Positions 1 through 11,518 are shown, numbered from the stretch's first letter. The stretch: DNA of 64,000 nucleotides from Isoperla grammatica (GCA_945910005.1 OX246740.1:55111221-55175220); one strand, 5' to 3'. Numbers and translations: made by a program. Notes: generated by a model from the sequence alone, not told the origin.

Positions 1-8
1 CCAGAGTT

Positions 9-201
9 ATGACGTCAGAACCTTATAATCACGAGCAAGATGGCGCAGGTCCGTTTCTGAGCGTGTTTTGACAGCAATATCTTTGACTTGCTGTTAAAGC
101 GATGTTAATGCACCTTTCGAGCCGAAACCAATTAGTTCCCGTTTATTTTAACTTGAGGTAACCAGTAAGCAAATAAAAAAAATGTGTGAGCCTTCCCTAT
201 T
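9..201 (+). repeat. Dispersed 193-bp repeat, copy 1
   Basis: This block matches 13139-13331 in direct orientation over about 193 bp with about five mismatches and no indels that I can see. It opens with the CRE octamer TGACGTCA and carries AAGATGGCG, a YY1-like core, near its start. Neither copy shows obvious terminal inverted repeats. The sequences diverge abruptly after the shared TTCCCTAT. It may be a fragment of a longer element whose left end lies outside the window. Confidence 0.9.
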
Positions 202-2104
202 CTTTGATGTATCAGACGAGCCTCTTTGTCTACGTTTCGCCAACCGCTCGTCGTCATCTTCAGTCAAGTCAACGACGCTAAACCGTGTCAATGTCAGATC
301 GCGCTGGGATTGTTCTAATAACATGACTCAACCAACAGAATCACTCGTCGTTGTTTAAAAGTTCGTCGACTTGCGCGCTGCCAACCTAAACAAACGTAAA
401 CGATTCTCTATTTTTCGCGCCGCGAATGAATTGATTCGCAACCATTTGTTACAATCTAAACCCGAGTTTGAAATATATCCACGCGAGCAAGTGTTTGTTA
501 TTCCTTGTCACGAGTTGTGGATCAAGAGCGCTTAGCAAGTTAGACCTATCTCGCATGTGACTCCCCCCCCCCTCCACTTCCCCCCCCCCTCCCCCCAGCA
601 GCTTCTGTTTTCCCACGTAGCCTACATTTGCAATTCCGATCACTCTTCCCTTCCTCACTTTCATCCAGACCATGGCATGACCCCATATCCAGGTATTGGC
701 GATAGCTATGACACCAGACAGATCTATAATACATGCGAGAGCTGTATGAAACATGAGTAATCTAAATTTCAATTCCATTCAATTTTTATTAAGACAAGAG
801 TACAATACAATGCTTGTTATAGATACTTCACAATAGGGTAAGTAAGGCAACCACATGAGTTTTAAGACTTGTTCGTCCAGTTTCCTTTAAGATGCAAAGT
901 AAAATTATGTGATAACACGAACCTGTCCTGAACTAAGACTAAGAAACTAACATCCTAAAAGGTACAGTAGGGAAGTGGGAATGCAAGGGGGGAGTTAATC
1001 AAAGTTTCTATTAAGACCTATTAAGATTAAAAGATTTCTATTAAAATTAAAATATATTGTTGGACCAAATGATGATAGTTTCCATCTTTGTGCCACTGAA
1101 ACTCTCAATTAACCTTTCTTATTAAATGTAATTTTGTGTCTTTTAAGGTGATTAACTAGATTAATTAGGGGGCTTTTGAATAGTTGGGAAATAATTTCCG
1201 GTGCTCTTTGTAGGAATCAATTGTTGTAGTAAAAACCCTTCCTAGTTAATTTCTTCCTCCTATTTCCATTCTTAGTAAAATCCCTCCTTTAAGATTACCG
1301 GTTACCGATATTTAACTGATAACGTCCTAGCGCAGTTACCGCTGAGCTACCCCCAGCGGTTACGGATTATAACCTTAGATCTCGATATCAAAATTGTTTT
1401 TGTGCGATCAGACGCGACGAGTCAGTTGACTTTGGTCCCATGCAGCATCTTTACTAAGCTTTAACAATGTGTTTTATGCTCAGGAGCTATCTGTTTATAT
1501 GTAGCCTACCTATATTTACAATAATACTCATTAATATGTTTATAATAAAAATAACCACGTGACGTGATATAATTTTAGTCATCTGGTATCGCGACAAAAC
1601 TCGGGGACATCCATCAAGTAATAAGTTACATTGTCGTACGTAACCAAATTCTGTTGTTTCCACTGATGTCTAGGCTGAAGCCCTCAGTACAGTTGTCCGT
1701 ATCGTGATAGTAATCTGGATCGGGATCGCAATCGTACATGATCCCATTGCAAATCATTACGACATTAAGATTTAGTTGTTAACAGAGTTACCTCTTTCAC
1801 GATTTCCAGAGAAAGACTTAAATACTTACAGCACCGTCAAACAACTTGGTTCTTGAGGCACCACCGAACTTCTTTGGAATCCGCTTCTCCATTTTAACCG
1901 AAGTCGTAACTCATTGTTTATATTGTCGCTAAAAATATGGCCGAGCTAAAATTATCCTTGACCTGTCTTCTGTGATGGAAGGAGAGAAAGATCTAACATG
2001 GCTGTTGGAAGTTCGGTTTTAATTCTACTTTATAAATAACTTTGCTACATTTAGAGTTTTTGTTCGTGTTAAGCTTTTCGTCACTTTTTGTTGGTTGCGA
2101 AGGT
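202..2104. other. No gene recognised; poly-C tracts and a tRNA-like box
   Basis: I see no conserved coding frame here. Two C runs of 10 lie at 563-572 and 580-589, and the open frames across them are low-complexity artefacts. On the minus strand, 1357-1323 reads GGGGTAGCTCAGCGGTAACT, which resembles a tRNA A-box, but I find no matching T-arm downstream, so I call it at most a SINE relic. Confidence 0.5.
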
Positions 2105-3288
2105 GGCTGACGTGAATCAGGCTATGCGGTCAGTGTTGATACGTTGAGAGGTAGGGGAAGTGTCCGTTCTTCTGGTGGAAGAGAGTGTATGAAGGCGGCT
2201 GACGTGAATCAGGCTATGCGGTCAGTGTTGATACGTAGAGAGGTAGGAAAGGGTCCGTTCTTCTGGTGGAAGAGAGTGTATGAAGGCGGCTGACGTGAAT
2301 CAGGCTATGCGGTCAGTGTTGATACGTATAGAGGTAGGGGAAGTGTCCTTTCTTCTGGTGGGAGAGAGTGTATGAAGGCGGCTGACGTGAATCAGGCTAT
2401 GCGGTCAGTGTTGATACGTAGAGAGGTAGGGGAAGTGTCCGTTCTTCTGATGGGAGAGAGTGTATGAAGGCGGCTGACGTGAATCAGGCTATGCGGTCAG
2501 TGTTGATACGTAGAGAGGTAGGGGAAGTGTCCTTTCTTCTGGTGGGAGAGAGTGTATGAAGGCGGCTGACGTGAATCAGGCTATGCGGTCAGTGTTGATA
2601 CGTAGAGAGGTAGGGGAAATGTCCGTTCTTCTGGCGGGAGAGAGTGTATGAAGGCGGCTGACGTGAATCAGACTATGCGGTCAGTGTTGATACGTTGAGA
2701 GGTAGGGGAAATGTCCGTTCTTCTGGCGGGAGAGAGTGTATGAAGGCGGCTGACGTGAATCAGACTATGCGGTCAGTGTTGATACGTTGAGAGGTAAGGG
2801 AAGTGTCCGTTCTTCTGGTGGAAGAGAGTGTATGAAGGCAGCTGACGTGAATCAGGCTATGCGGTCAGTGTTGATACGTTGAGAGGTAGGGGAAGTGTCC
2901 GTTCTTCTGGCGGGAGAGAGTGTATGAAGGCGGCTGACGTGAATCAGACTATGCGGTCAGTGTTGATACGTTGAGAGGTAGGGGAAGTGTCCGTTCTTCT
3001 GGTGGAAGAGAGTGTATGAAGGCGGCTGACGTGAATCAGACTATGCGGTCAGTGTTGATACGTTGAGAGGTAGGGGAAGTGTCCGTTCTTCTGGTGGGGG
3101 AGAGTGTATGAAGGCGGCTGACGTGAATCAGGCTATGCGGTCAGTGTTGATACGTTGAGAGGTAGGGGAAGTGTCCGTTCTTCTGGTGGGAGAGAGTGTA
3201 TGAAGGCGGCTGACGTGAATCAGGCTATGCGGTCAGTGTTGATACGTTGAGAGGTAGGGGAAGTGTCCTTTCTTCTGGTGGAAGAGAG
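2105..3288. repeat. Tandem array, 92-bp unit, about 13 copies
   Basis: Units start at 2105, 2197, 2288, 2380, 2472, 2564, 2656, 2748, 2840, 2932, 3024, 3116 and 3208. Eleven of the twelve spacings are exactly 92 bp and one is 91. Each unit begins GGCTGACGTGAATCAG and ends near GAGAGTGTATGAAGGC. Units differ at a few diagnostic sites (ATCAGG/ATCAGA, ACGTTGAG/ACGTAGAG, GTCCGTT/GTCCTTT). There is no long open frame through the array, and 92 is not a multiple of three, so it is a minisatellite rather than a repetitive protein gene. Confidence 0.97.
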
Positions 3289-4183
3289 CTTACGAACCGT
3301 TTCTGTCTCTTAAATGTATTTACAAAGTTGGCTTATGCAATTAGACGGTAAATAATAAATGGAATTAATTAAATAGCTTCGTTGTATACAATGAACATGG
3401 AAGTAATATATTTGTCTATATAATATATCGTTGATGGATGATTTTAAACTTAAAACGAAATGTTTGTCATGATATCTTAATTGTCAAAATAAATGCTACT
3501 CTTGACATCAACTCATCAAAAGCAATTTGTGCTACATGACACTTTACGAATAACCACACATTATAATTTCAATCTGTCGTGCAAATGAAATCCGAAGTTT
3601 CGAAGAATGATGTGATCTTACTGGTTCCATCATGGCTGATGGCTCCATGCGTAGGGCCTACAGTTGTGTTATACAACTAGTAAACTTCTTCACATTTTAG
3701 TCATGTACAGTACATAGCTGGTTGAACTCGTCAGTAATAATAAAATATAGCTTCAGGGATTTAGTAATATATAAAATTTCACATTATCACGAAATCGAAC
3801 ATATTTCGGTCGATTTTGGGTTTTTCGTATATTTGAAACCGCGATAGTATTTCTTTACAAAATGTAGCTTTACTCAACAACCGTTCGTATGTCAATATCT
3901 ATTTCAGTGCAGGTATCGTTTGCGTACATACATTGCTTATAAGGGCCCTTGTAAACACAGCACCATCGCGTAATACTCACTCTTAACAAGTCTAGAACCC
4001 AATTATAATTATCGAACCTTCATCCACCTAGTTACTTATTTAGTTGAAGCCTACAGCATTACTCGAACTTCATCCCATCGGTTCAATAATTGAGATTCTC
4101 AATGATGCATTACCAACCTGAGAGAACTGATATCACCCCACGCACCGACGCGCGCCCCGCGGCAGAGTCTTGTACCTCAAACA
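3289..4183. other. No gene or clear element seen
   Basis: This is AT-rich unique-looking sequence with frequent stops in all frames. I could not identify inverted termini, tandem repeats or RNA genes. It separates the 92-bp array from the long-TIR element. Confidence 0.5.
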
Positions 4184-4363
4184 CTATAGTGTGTTTCATG
4201 CTAACCTAGCAGCGTGTTCTTGCACTAACCCCCTTGCACGCCAAGGGTCTACCCCCACCATCCGGCCGCGCGGTGAGTGCAGCAGTGGCTCGTAAATAAT
4301 GTACATGTCAATATGTCAACTATTTTAACAGTATATCTACAGTGACACATTAAAAAACAACAG

Positions 4364-4738
4364 AATCAATATTTTACGATATCGATACAATTATTCGGAT
4401 TATTTAATAACTGATTCTGTGTATTCTACAGAATCACATACAGAATCGTTGGTCTAGTGGTTAGTATCTCTGCTTCCAATGCAGAAGGTCCCGGGTTGAA
4501 ATCCCGGTTCAGGCGGAAGAATTCTTGTCTTGTTGCTTTGATTGGTTATCGCTCACTTTTCGATGGTGTTCGGAGCCTACAGGGTTGGTTTAGTCGCTTT
4601 AAATTAAGGTGTCCCACTGCAAATCAGTTTCATTGAGTGGGTAGACTCTAAATGTGAATTTATTTATTTTTATTTAATCAATATTTTGCAATATTGAACA
4701 AATTATTTGGATTCTTGAATAAATGATTCTGGGTAATA
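4364..4738 (+). mobile_element. SINE-like insertion between diverged direct repeats
   Basis: AATCAATATTTTACGATATC at 4364 and AATCAATATTTTGCAATATT at 4676 start two ~62-bp blocks that align along their length at roughly 80 percent identity. Between them lie a tRNA-like head (4447-4517) and about 150 bp of unrelated body ending in a T/A-rich tail. The direct repeats are too long and diverged to be ordinary target duplications. They may be an old internal duplication of the host element into which the SINE inserted. Confidence 0.45.
4447..4517 (+). pseudogene. tRNA-like sequence, probable SINE head
   Basis: The sequence has an A-box-like D-arm (GGTCTAGTGGTTAG), a five-pair anticodon stem (TCTGC/GCAGA) around loop TTCCAAT, and a T-arm with stem CCGGG/CCCGG around TTGAAAT. 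The anticodon position would read CCA (Trp), but the D-arm looks Gly/Glu-like. The 5' flank AGAATCG does not pair with TTCAGGC on the 3' side, so no acceptor stem forms. A functional tRNA is therefore unlikely. A tRNA-derived SINE promoter region (A and B boxes) fits better. Confidence 0.6.
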
Positions 4739-5223
4739 TTAATACATTACTGTAGGTATACTAGTTCCAACGTAAACAGTCTCACAGTGACCTCAGATCC
4801 TTATCTACGGCCTCTTTCATGCACGCTGGTTCAACGTAAATAAACAGATTGCTCCAATGAAAATAAACAGATTGTTGGGTTCTTTCACACATATTTCGTA
4901 AAGGCAGTTGGCGCAGTCCAGGTATCCAACCCAACTATCGTAAATTACCCATAATGCACTTGTTTCAAGTACGCATTAGAGAAGTATTTAATTCAATTTA
5001 AATTTTTATTTCTTTTCAATTTTAATTGCATTCAAGTATTTAAGCTGGTTCTATTGGACTCAGCAGCATGATACTATTTACGTAATATGTGACATCTCGA
5101 CAGGTATGATTTAAGAGCCACCGCTGCACTCACCGCGCGGCCAGATGGTGGGGGTAGACCCTTGGCGTGCAAGGGGGTTAGTGCAAGACCGACACTGCAA
5201 GATTAAGATGGAACACACTATAG

Positions 5224-6546
5224 CGGGAGAACGCGCGATAATGCATTAGCTATAGCAATCTTACGCTGGCTCACTTGCTGCAACTATCTTCGCTGAATAT
5301 TCCCGCCCTGTGTTTAATGTATTCGCAGCGACTAAAGCGGAAAGTCGGGAATTATTCAGAGTGAATTTATAAGAGAATTTTGTTCTGATACCTTTTCTCG
5401 TATACATTATGTTTCTGATAAACGATACCCTTACGTATTCACCGGAAAATTGAGCATAAATTCAATTTCAACTAAACCGCTATTTTTTATATATTGTTTG
5501 TAGATTAACTTTACGTCCAAGTTCAAAAACACGCCGCTAGTGTATTTTAGTTTTTTTCGTTCAGCTTGACGCATCTTTCTTCGATAGTTTGGTTGAAAAT
5601 GATAACATTGAAGGTTAGAACTATGTAAAATACGTGGTAAACCATTCGAAAGCCAAAATAAACGCGAAAACACTTTCTACCCTTATGAATAAACAGTGAA
5701 GTGTTGGTGTAGCCTCCCTATGATGTATAGAACGTAACAAATGTTTAGGTTTTAGGGTAAATTATTTTTTGAAATTGTTCGTATTTAGAAATTTAATTGA
5801 CGCATTAATATGTATGCACAGCCAATATTATCACGCGATCGTCCCTCGACTGGGAGAGTTACATTTCACTGTTCAGTGAAACATGTCTGTTCGTCAAATA
5901 ATTAAAATAACCATTAACATTTCCCAAGTGCTGCTCATTGTTATGTACGTTGAGCGATTGAAACCTTTTAAAAGCCCGTTCGTTGTAGTAGTAATTGAGA
6001 AGCAGGCAAGGGACTATACATTATGCAGCACAATTCAAAGGTTAGCTATTGTTCTACCAGGTTGTATGCGAGCCGATATCGTAAAAACTACTTTCGAAGA
6101 TAGCAGTACGAACAGTATTATACACAAGGTTAACTTATTTAGGAAAAACTATCAGAAATATTAACACTGCGTCGAATTACCATTTTGTTTAGTCATTTAT
6201 CAACTTTGTTATGTTTTGACGCGGCACCTTTTTCATAATTAAATTAGCACATTGAGAACATAAAATATTTATTGAAACAAATGAACATTCATCAGAGAAC
6301 TATATTCTCTAATGAATGGTTTACTTATTTACCTTCTTTCTTACTAATACTTACTTTGATTTACTTTACTTTAGTTTATTTTGAGACAATTTTGAAGCAT
6401 TATAAAGTAATTTTTAATATTTAACAGATCGAATTCGGAAGTTCCACGGGGTAGGTGGATCTACAGCGTTAATATCGTGTTATGAAGGGAGATACCTATG
6501 ATGATTCAACACAATAGGGGCCTAACAAGTAAATTACTAGTGAAAC
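5224..6546. other. No gene recognised
   Basis: Short frames at 5431-5673 (minus) and 5883-6164 (plus) reach 80-93 codons, but they show no family motif, no signal peptide and no flanking splice or promoter context that I can support. AT-rich background explains them. No repeat structure was found. Confidence 0.5.
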
Positions 6547-6817
6547 CAATGATATTCAACAGCTATAGTAGGCTAGATCACCAGTCCCCCAACCTTTCAC
6601 TCAGTAGCGAGCGTAACGATTTGAAGCCATCTTGAAGTGGGCAATTTACATGCTAATTTGGACCTTTAGTACTGCTAGCGCTGCCAATGGCAGAAAGTTG
6701 CATTAGAAACTCCTATTCCCGCCTATGTTATTTGCCCATTTCAAGATGGCATCAAATCGCTACGCTTGTGGTTCCTAGGCTGCGCATCTAGCCTACTATA
6801 GCTGTTGAATATCATTG
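6547..6817. mobile_element. hAT-type MITE with 8-bp target duplication
   Basis: The element starts CAATGATATTCAACAGC and ends GCTGTTGAATATCATTG; its terminal inverted repeats are perfect for 32 bp. It is flanked by identical AGTGAAAC octamers at 6539-6546 and 6818-6825. An 8-bp duplication and a terminus fitting YARNG (CAATG) are hallmarks of hAT transposons. Inside the ends, a second diverged inverted pair (GATTTGAAGCCATCTTGAA at left, TTCAAGATGGCATCAAATC at right) makes the 271-bp element almost fully foldable. It has no coding capacity and needs a transposase supplied in trans. Confidence 0.9.
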
Positions 6818-6970
6818 AGTGAAACTATAATCTGAGGCAATCCACCCCCTAGTAAAACTACCACCCTTAAGTTGAGCGCGTACCGCGTGCCCGTGAGCGT
6901 TTATAAACATCCCACTTCTGAAATGAGTTTTCTAGGAATGCTGAGCCCTCGCTTGAATATCAACTAAGAC

Positions 6971-7031
6971 CACGTGATAAATAAAACAGTGACAGACCAC
7001 GCCCACGTGATTTATATATCACGTGACGTCA
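6971..7031. promoter_or_regulatory. Cluster of three CACGTG E-boxes plus a CRE
   Basis: CACGTG occurs at 6971-6976, 7004-7009 and 7020-7025, and TGACGTCA overlaps the last at 7024-7031, giving CACGTGACGTCAC. Both are palindromic binding sites for bHLH-ZIP and CREB/ATF-type factors. No nearby transcription unit is recognised, so the regulatory role is inference. The same composite CACGTGACGTCAC also marks the ends of the family B MITEs in this window. Confidence 0.4.
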
Positions 7032-8180
7032 CTTAGTCAAGCTTGAGTATTGTAATTCTGTTTCAGGCATTAATTAGCTCAAATCTTGCAAAGAATAGAC
7101 AACATGTATGTATATATGTTCATGCTCATAATACGTTGACTTGTTCTCAAATCAATGTTCTTGTGCCGTTGAATGGGCTTCTACTTTTTAGACTGTTCCG
7201 ACTTTAAAACTCATCGCCATCTTTTAAAAAAAATTAATTAGTAGGACATGCATTACATAAACACATAGTTATTCTTGTGTCAGGTATGCCATTTGTATTA
7301 ACACAAGCATACACGCAGATTGAAATATTTTGCTTTACTTTTCCAAGCTGATTAAAAACTCATTTTCATCGCGATTTCATCTTTGCGCCTGCTTAGCGGT
7401 CGCGGTCGATTCATTTTCGTCCTTTATAAGATACTTCCTGTATTCCGGGTTCGAATCCCAGTTAAGGCATTCGTAGATATATCACGTGGCGGTTTTTAAA
7501 TTGTCGTACCACCTCACTGTCAATACATAAAACCTAAAATGCATCATCATAATCACTAACCGCTTTGTAGACTTCAATCTCAATAACTAACAAGGAACTA
7601 GCTTGCCAACTAATTAAAATGCATCGTATTCGTTGTATATTTGTAAAGTTATATAAATGTGATCGTAAATCTCTGTCATCGCAATACGTATAAATCAAAG
7701 TCAACTATTGTTTTACATTCGGTGTGAATATCCACAAAACACTCACAAAACGGAGCGAAATAATAAATTCAAAACGAGTAGAGACCTTTGTGCATAGATT
7801 GAAATTCCTCGATGGCTCAGACACCTACTACCCGCATAGTATGTTGTATCACGAGGGGGGGGGGGGGGGGGGGGCGTGGTTTAACGCGTTACTCAACAGC
7901 GCGGGGGTAAATATAATTAGCGTGGCCTATTAAGTAATAATCCCTCTATGAGACTCGAGCACTTGTTGTGTACATTTGCTTCGCATGTCGAGGCTCTACG
8001 TTACAACCCCTGTGAGAGTTGGTGGATGTTTTACGGCTTATTACTTCGAGATGATGTTTACCGTATAGCGGTTATGTGTTCAGTCTAGGTAGTTATACTC
8101 ATTGAAGATCTTGTCGACCCAATCTGCGGAACTACCGATCTATTTCGGTTAAAATTGCTAAATAATTGTCCAAAAGTATA
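7032..8180. other. No gene; G20 run and isolated B-box
   Basis: A run of 20 G lies at 7855-7874. The frame at 7724-7933 crosses it and is therefore low-complexity. CCGGGTTCGAATCCCAG at 7446-7462 matches a tRNA T-arm/B-box, but no tRNA body precedes it, so I read it as a SINE fragment. Confidence 0.5.
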
Positions 8181-8489
8181 GGGTACGCACAACTGACGTA
8201 ACAGCCGAACTACAACAATGGAATAAATGAATTGAACTGGTGGACAAACAACAAGCTGTCAAAGTAATATCTTTGCAAATAATGAGGAGAAACAATAAGT
8301 TGTAACGATAGTAACTGCTCGCCGGTTAAAATTTATGTTCAGTAATGGACAGCAACTATCTGAAAGTTTGTAAACGTTCTGAACGTTTGTTTTTTCCAAC
8401 TTCAGAACTTCATATTTTTTATGACAGCTTGTTTGTTCATCGGTTCAATTCATTTGTTTCATTGTTGTGTTTTGGTGTTGTGCGTATGG
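8181..8489. mobile_element. MITE family A, copy 1
   Basis: This is a ~309-bp foldback element preceded by TA at 8179-8180 and starting GGGTACGCACAACTGACG. It shares long subterminal arms with 15844-16153, 25494-25792 and 27215-27508: a left arm containing AAATGAATTGAACTGGTGGA and a right arm containing ATCGGTTCAATTCATTTGTT. These arms are inverted relative to each other. It has no coding frame. TA targets suggest a Tc1/mariner-type mobilising transposase. Confidence 0.8.
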
Positions 8490-9653
8490 AATACGGTGTG
8501 CGATTTTGTTCCATCATTTAAAAACGGTATGCAATAAAATTATGTTGATATAAATATATATATTCCAATGGACCTGTTTTCAACATAAGTCGGATCAGAA
8601 AGTGACTAGACTGTGTTTTTACATTTAATGAATGAATATATAAATCAATAACTTCATAAATAGATACAATACATATATAAATTAACTACTTTTATATTTA
8701 TTGCCTATCCACTCAGTTTCAAGAACTAATATCCAACGCAGGACGTTATAATAATCAATTAATTCGTAACGAGCTGTCCGTCTGTCTGTCTGCCTATATG
8801 TCTGTGTGTCCATCAGTCAGCCCGACCACCGAGCGAGAACATAAATCTAGTTGCGAGGCTACCACACGGCTTAACATTGGCGGAAGATAATTCATCAAAA
8901 CATTGTCTATCCATACGGCCAGCTAAATCCTCTTTTCCATTTCCACAAACGCTCGCGTATAGAACGATTGGATGCGAGTTTTCCGCCGCGTTTCATTGCA
9001 TTCCGTTCCGTATTTCACATTTCATAGAGACGCGGAATTGGAGCGGGAGGGATTTTTTTACCCCCGCACAGCTCACGGGAAATATGTCGCCATATTTTCC
9101 GTATTGCGGACGGTGTTAATAACTTGGGGGTCGCTGGATCGAATCCCCGTGCTTTATATCCCGAGGGGGGGTGGGGGGGGGGGGGAGACTGTTACGCCAT
9201 TTCATGTGTTGGGAAGAGTGGATGCGATGAAAATACGTGCATTATGTTTTAAACTTACAAAAGTCTTCAAAAGTTTACTATTTACTATTAACTAACTATT
9301 TTCACAACGAGACAATTGGGTGGAAATAATTATGAAGGAACAACCTGCAAATTACATCAATCATTACATATTAAAGAATAGTTACCATCGTGGTAAATTT
9401 GGAGAGTAGCAATACTGCTGTATAGGCCCTTTGCTCGCGTAAGCTTAAAATAATCAATATTATCTATAGACAAGACATAGCTCACTGTACGAGTCGCTGT
9501 TCTGAACTTATGTCTCGGGTATAAACCCAAGGCTGTATATTAATTAATTGTTGGTAGTGAGCTAAAACGTATCTTCAATCCAAAGTGCATCTGTATTGCC
9601 TTACATACGCCCACCAACATGTCTCATTTTAACCGCCTCACCTCCACGCACTA

Positions 9654-9656
<3 letters not shown>
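8490..9656. other. No gene; GC-richer patch and G13 run
   Basis: 8877-9190 is less AT-rich than its surroundings and contains a B-box-like GGATCGAATCCCCG near 9137 and G runs at 9165-9171 and 9173-9185. Two overlapping frames of 80 and 107 codons here are in different frames and carry no recognisable domain. I do not support a gene. Confidence 0.45.
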
Positions 9657-9696
<40 letters not shown>

Positions 9697-9722
9697 TCCC
9701 TCATCCCTCTCCCCCCCCCCCC
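9657..9722. repeat. (CT)n microsatellite ending in a C12 run
   Basis: About 17 CT dinucleotides at 9657-9691 are followed by short CCCTCAT units and a run of 12 C at 9711-9722. Confidence 0.97.
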
Positions 9723-10430
9723 TCGCCCTCACACACATGTAAATCACGAACACTGCGTCAATACCATCGCAGCCACTTGTATAGTCATTACAGTGACACT
9801 GAATTACAATACATTATCCCACACAGCCACGTTGATCTAAGACTCAATTAAAACTCGTAGAGGAATAATAATTCGAACAATTCTGCATCTCTGTTCGTAA
9901 AAGGCAACAGATTTGCTAATTATAATAGTATAGTATATAATACTGTTGCCAAGGTGATCTGGTGCTCCAGATGGTCGCTATGGTAACAGAAGAAGCCAGA
10001 TCGGTTAGGAATTAGTCGAGAAGTTGATTACGTTTGCGTGTCTTAATTATGAGCGAATCTTTGACTCAAGAACGCGGTGTAAATGTTTCATCTGTTTGTG
10101 GGAATGTGGGGGGAAGAACGACCTATGGCACACGTCACGGTGAAGAGAATTCTTAGGTCTTGTCAAACTGCGCTCTTGTTGGTACAATAGATATGAAGAC
10201 AACTTAGATAAATACACTGGTTAGAGCATTATTTGAACTTGGGGGGAGGGGAAGGGGGGGTGGGGGGGGCAACTTTTAAATCAAGTAATCTGTGCCACAT
10301 CATGTTGTGCTACAGTCTTATGTCAGGCATACTGTATCTTAGGCAATTAATATCCATAACTTCGTCTGTGGTCGCTCTTATGTTTCGTGAATAAAAGCTA
10401 AAGTAAGACCGTTTATGCTGCTACTGTGAT
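9723..10430. other. No gene; small hairpin
   Basis: At about 9948-9996, CTGTTGCCAAGGTGATCTGG and the reverse complement of CCAGATGGTCGCTATGGTAACAG form an imperfect stem with a very short loop. The rest is unique AT-rich sequence with G-rich tracts around 10241-10268. Confidence 0.45.
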
Positions 10431-11445
10431 AAAATAAGTAATATCCTCAAGTACTTCATACTTCAGTAACGCGTTGAGATAAAAATAAGTAATATCCTGA
10501 AATACTTCATACTTCAGTAACGCGTTGTGATAAAAATAAGTAATATCCTCAAGTACTTCATACTTCAGGAACGCGTTGTGATAGAAATAAGTAATATCCT
10601 CAAGTACTTCATACTTTAGTAACGCGTTGTGATAAAATATAAGTTATATCCTCAAGTACTTCATACTTCAGTAACGCGTTGAGATAAAAATAAGTAATAT
10701 TCTCAAGTACTTCATACTTCAGTAACGCGTTGTGATAGAAATAAGTAATATCCTCAAGTACTTCATACTTCAGTAACGCGTTGTGATAGAAATAAGTAAT
10801 ATCCTCAAGTACTTCTACTTCAGTAACGCGTTGTGATATAAATAAGTAATATCCTCAAGTACTTCATACTTCAGTAACACGTTGTGATAAAAATAAGTAA
10901 TATCCTCAAGTACTTCATACTTCAGTAACGCGTTGTGATAAAAATAAGTAATATCCTCAAGTACTTCATACTTCAGTAACGCGTTGTGATAAAAATAAGT
11001 AATATCCTCGAGTACTTCATACTTCGGTAACGCGTTGTGATAAAAATAAGTAATATCCTCAAGTACTTCATACTTCAGTAACACGTTGTGATAAAAATAA
11101 GTAATATCCTCAAGTACTTCATACTTCAGTAACACGTTGTGATAAAAATAAGTAATATCCTCAAGTACTTCATACTTCAGTAACGCGTTGTGATAAAAAT
11201 AAGTAATATCCTCAAGTACTTCATACTTCAGTAACGCGTTGTGATAAAAATAAGTAATATCCTCGAGTACTTCATACTTCAGTAACGCGTTGTGATAAAA
11301 ATAAGTAATATCCTCGAGTACTTCATACTTCGGTAACGCGTTGAGATAAAAATAAGTAATATCCTCGAGTACTTCATACTTCAGTATCGCGTTGAGATAA
11401 AAATAAGTAATATCCTCAAGTACTTCATACTTCAGTAACGCGTCA
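10431..11445. repeat. Tandem array, 51-bp unit, about 20 copies
   Basis: The unit starts GTAATATCCTCAAGTACTTC, continues ATACTTCAGTAACGCGTTG and ends GATAAAAATAA, recurring every 51 bp from about 10436 to 11445. Because 51 is divisible by three, the minus strand stays open over 13 units (11486-10815, 17-residue repeat containing KYEVLEDITYFY). A one-base deletion near 10816 closes the frame, and units downstream of it are out of frame. Substitutions between units include both silent (CTT/CTC Leu) and replacement changes (Leu/Pro, Ala/Val, His/Leu), so I see no clear sign of coding constraint. A non-coding minisatellite is the safer call. Confidence 0.95.
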
Positions 11446-11518
11446 CTACGTACCCAAGACTGTAATACGAACATTGTAAGCGACAATGCGTAACACTACG
11501 GCGCCACGCGCATCTGTA

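Larger units (their letters stand above)
4184..5223. mobile_element. 1.04-kb element with ~130-bp terminal inverted repeats
   Basis: The left end (from CTATAGTGTGTTTCATG) and the right end (to GGAACACACTATAG) are inverted copies. They share a GC-rich core, TTGCACTAACCCCCTTGCAC followed by GCCAAGGGTCTACCCCCACC and CGCGCGGTGAGTGCAGC. The homology continues inward more weakly to about 4320 and 5085. No transposase frame lies between the arms. The interior holds a tRNA-like SINE flanked by a diverged ~62-bp direct repeat. I could not define a target-site duplication, so the superfamily is unknown. It is probably a non-autonomous foldback or MITE-like transposon. Confidence 0.75.

Noticed and set aside
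4447..4517. Functional tRNA-Trp(CCA)
   Set aside because: Anticodon and T-arms fold, but the acceptor stem does not pair and the T-loop deviates from TTCGA/TTCAA; a SINE head is more likely.
10431..11445. Regular 51-bp repeats as a CRISPR array
   Set aside because: The whole unit repeats with no unique spacers, there are no cas genes, and the context is eukaryotic.
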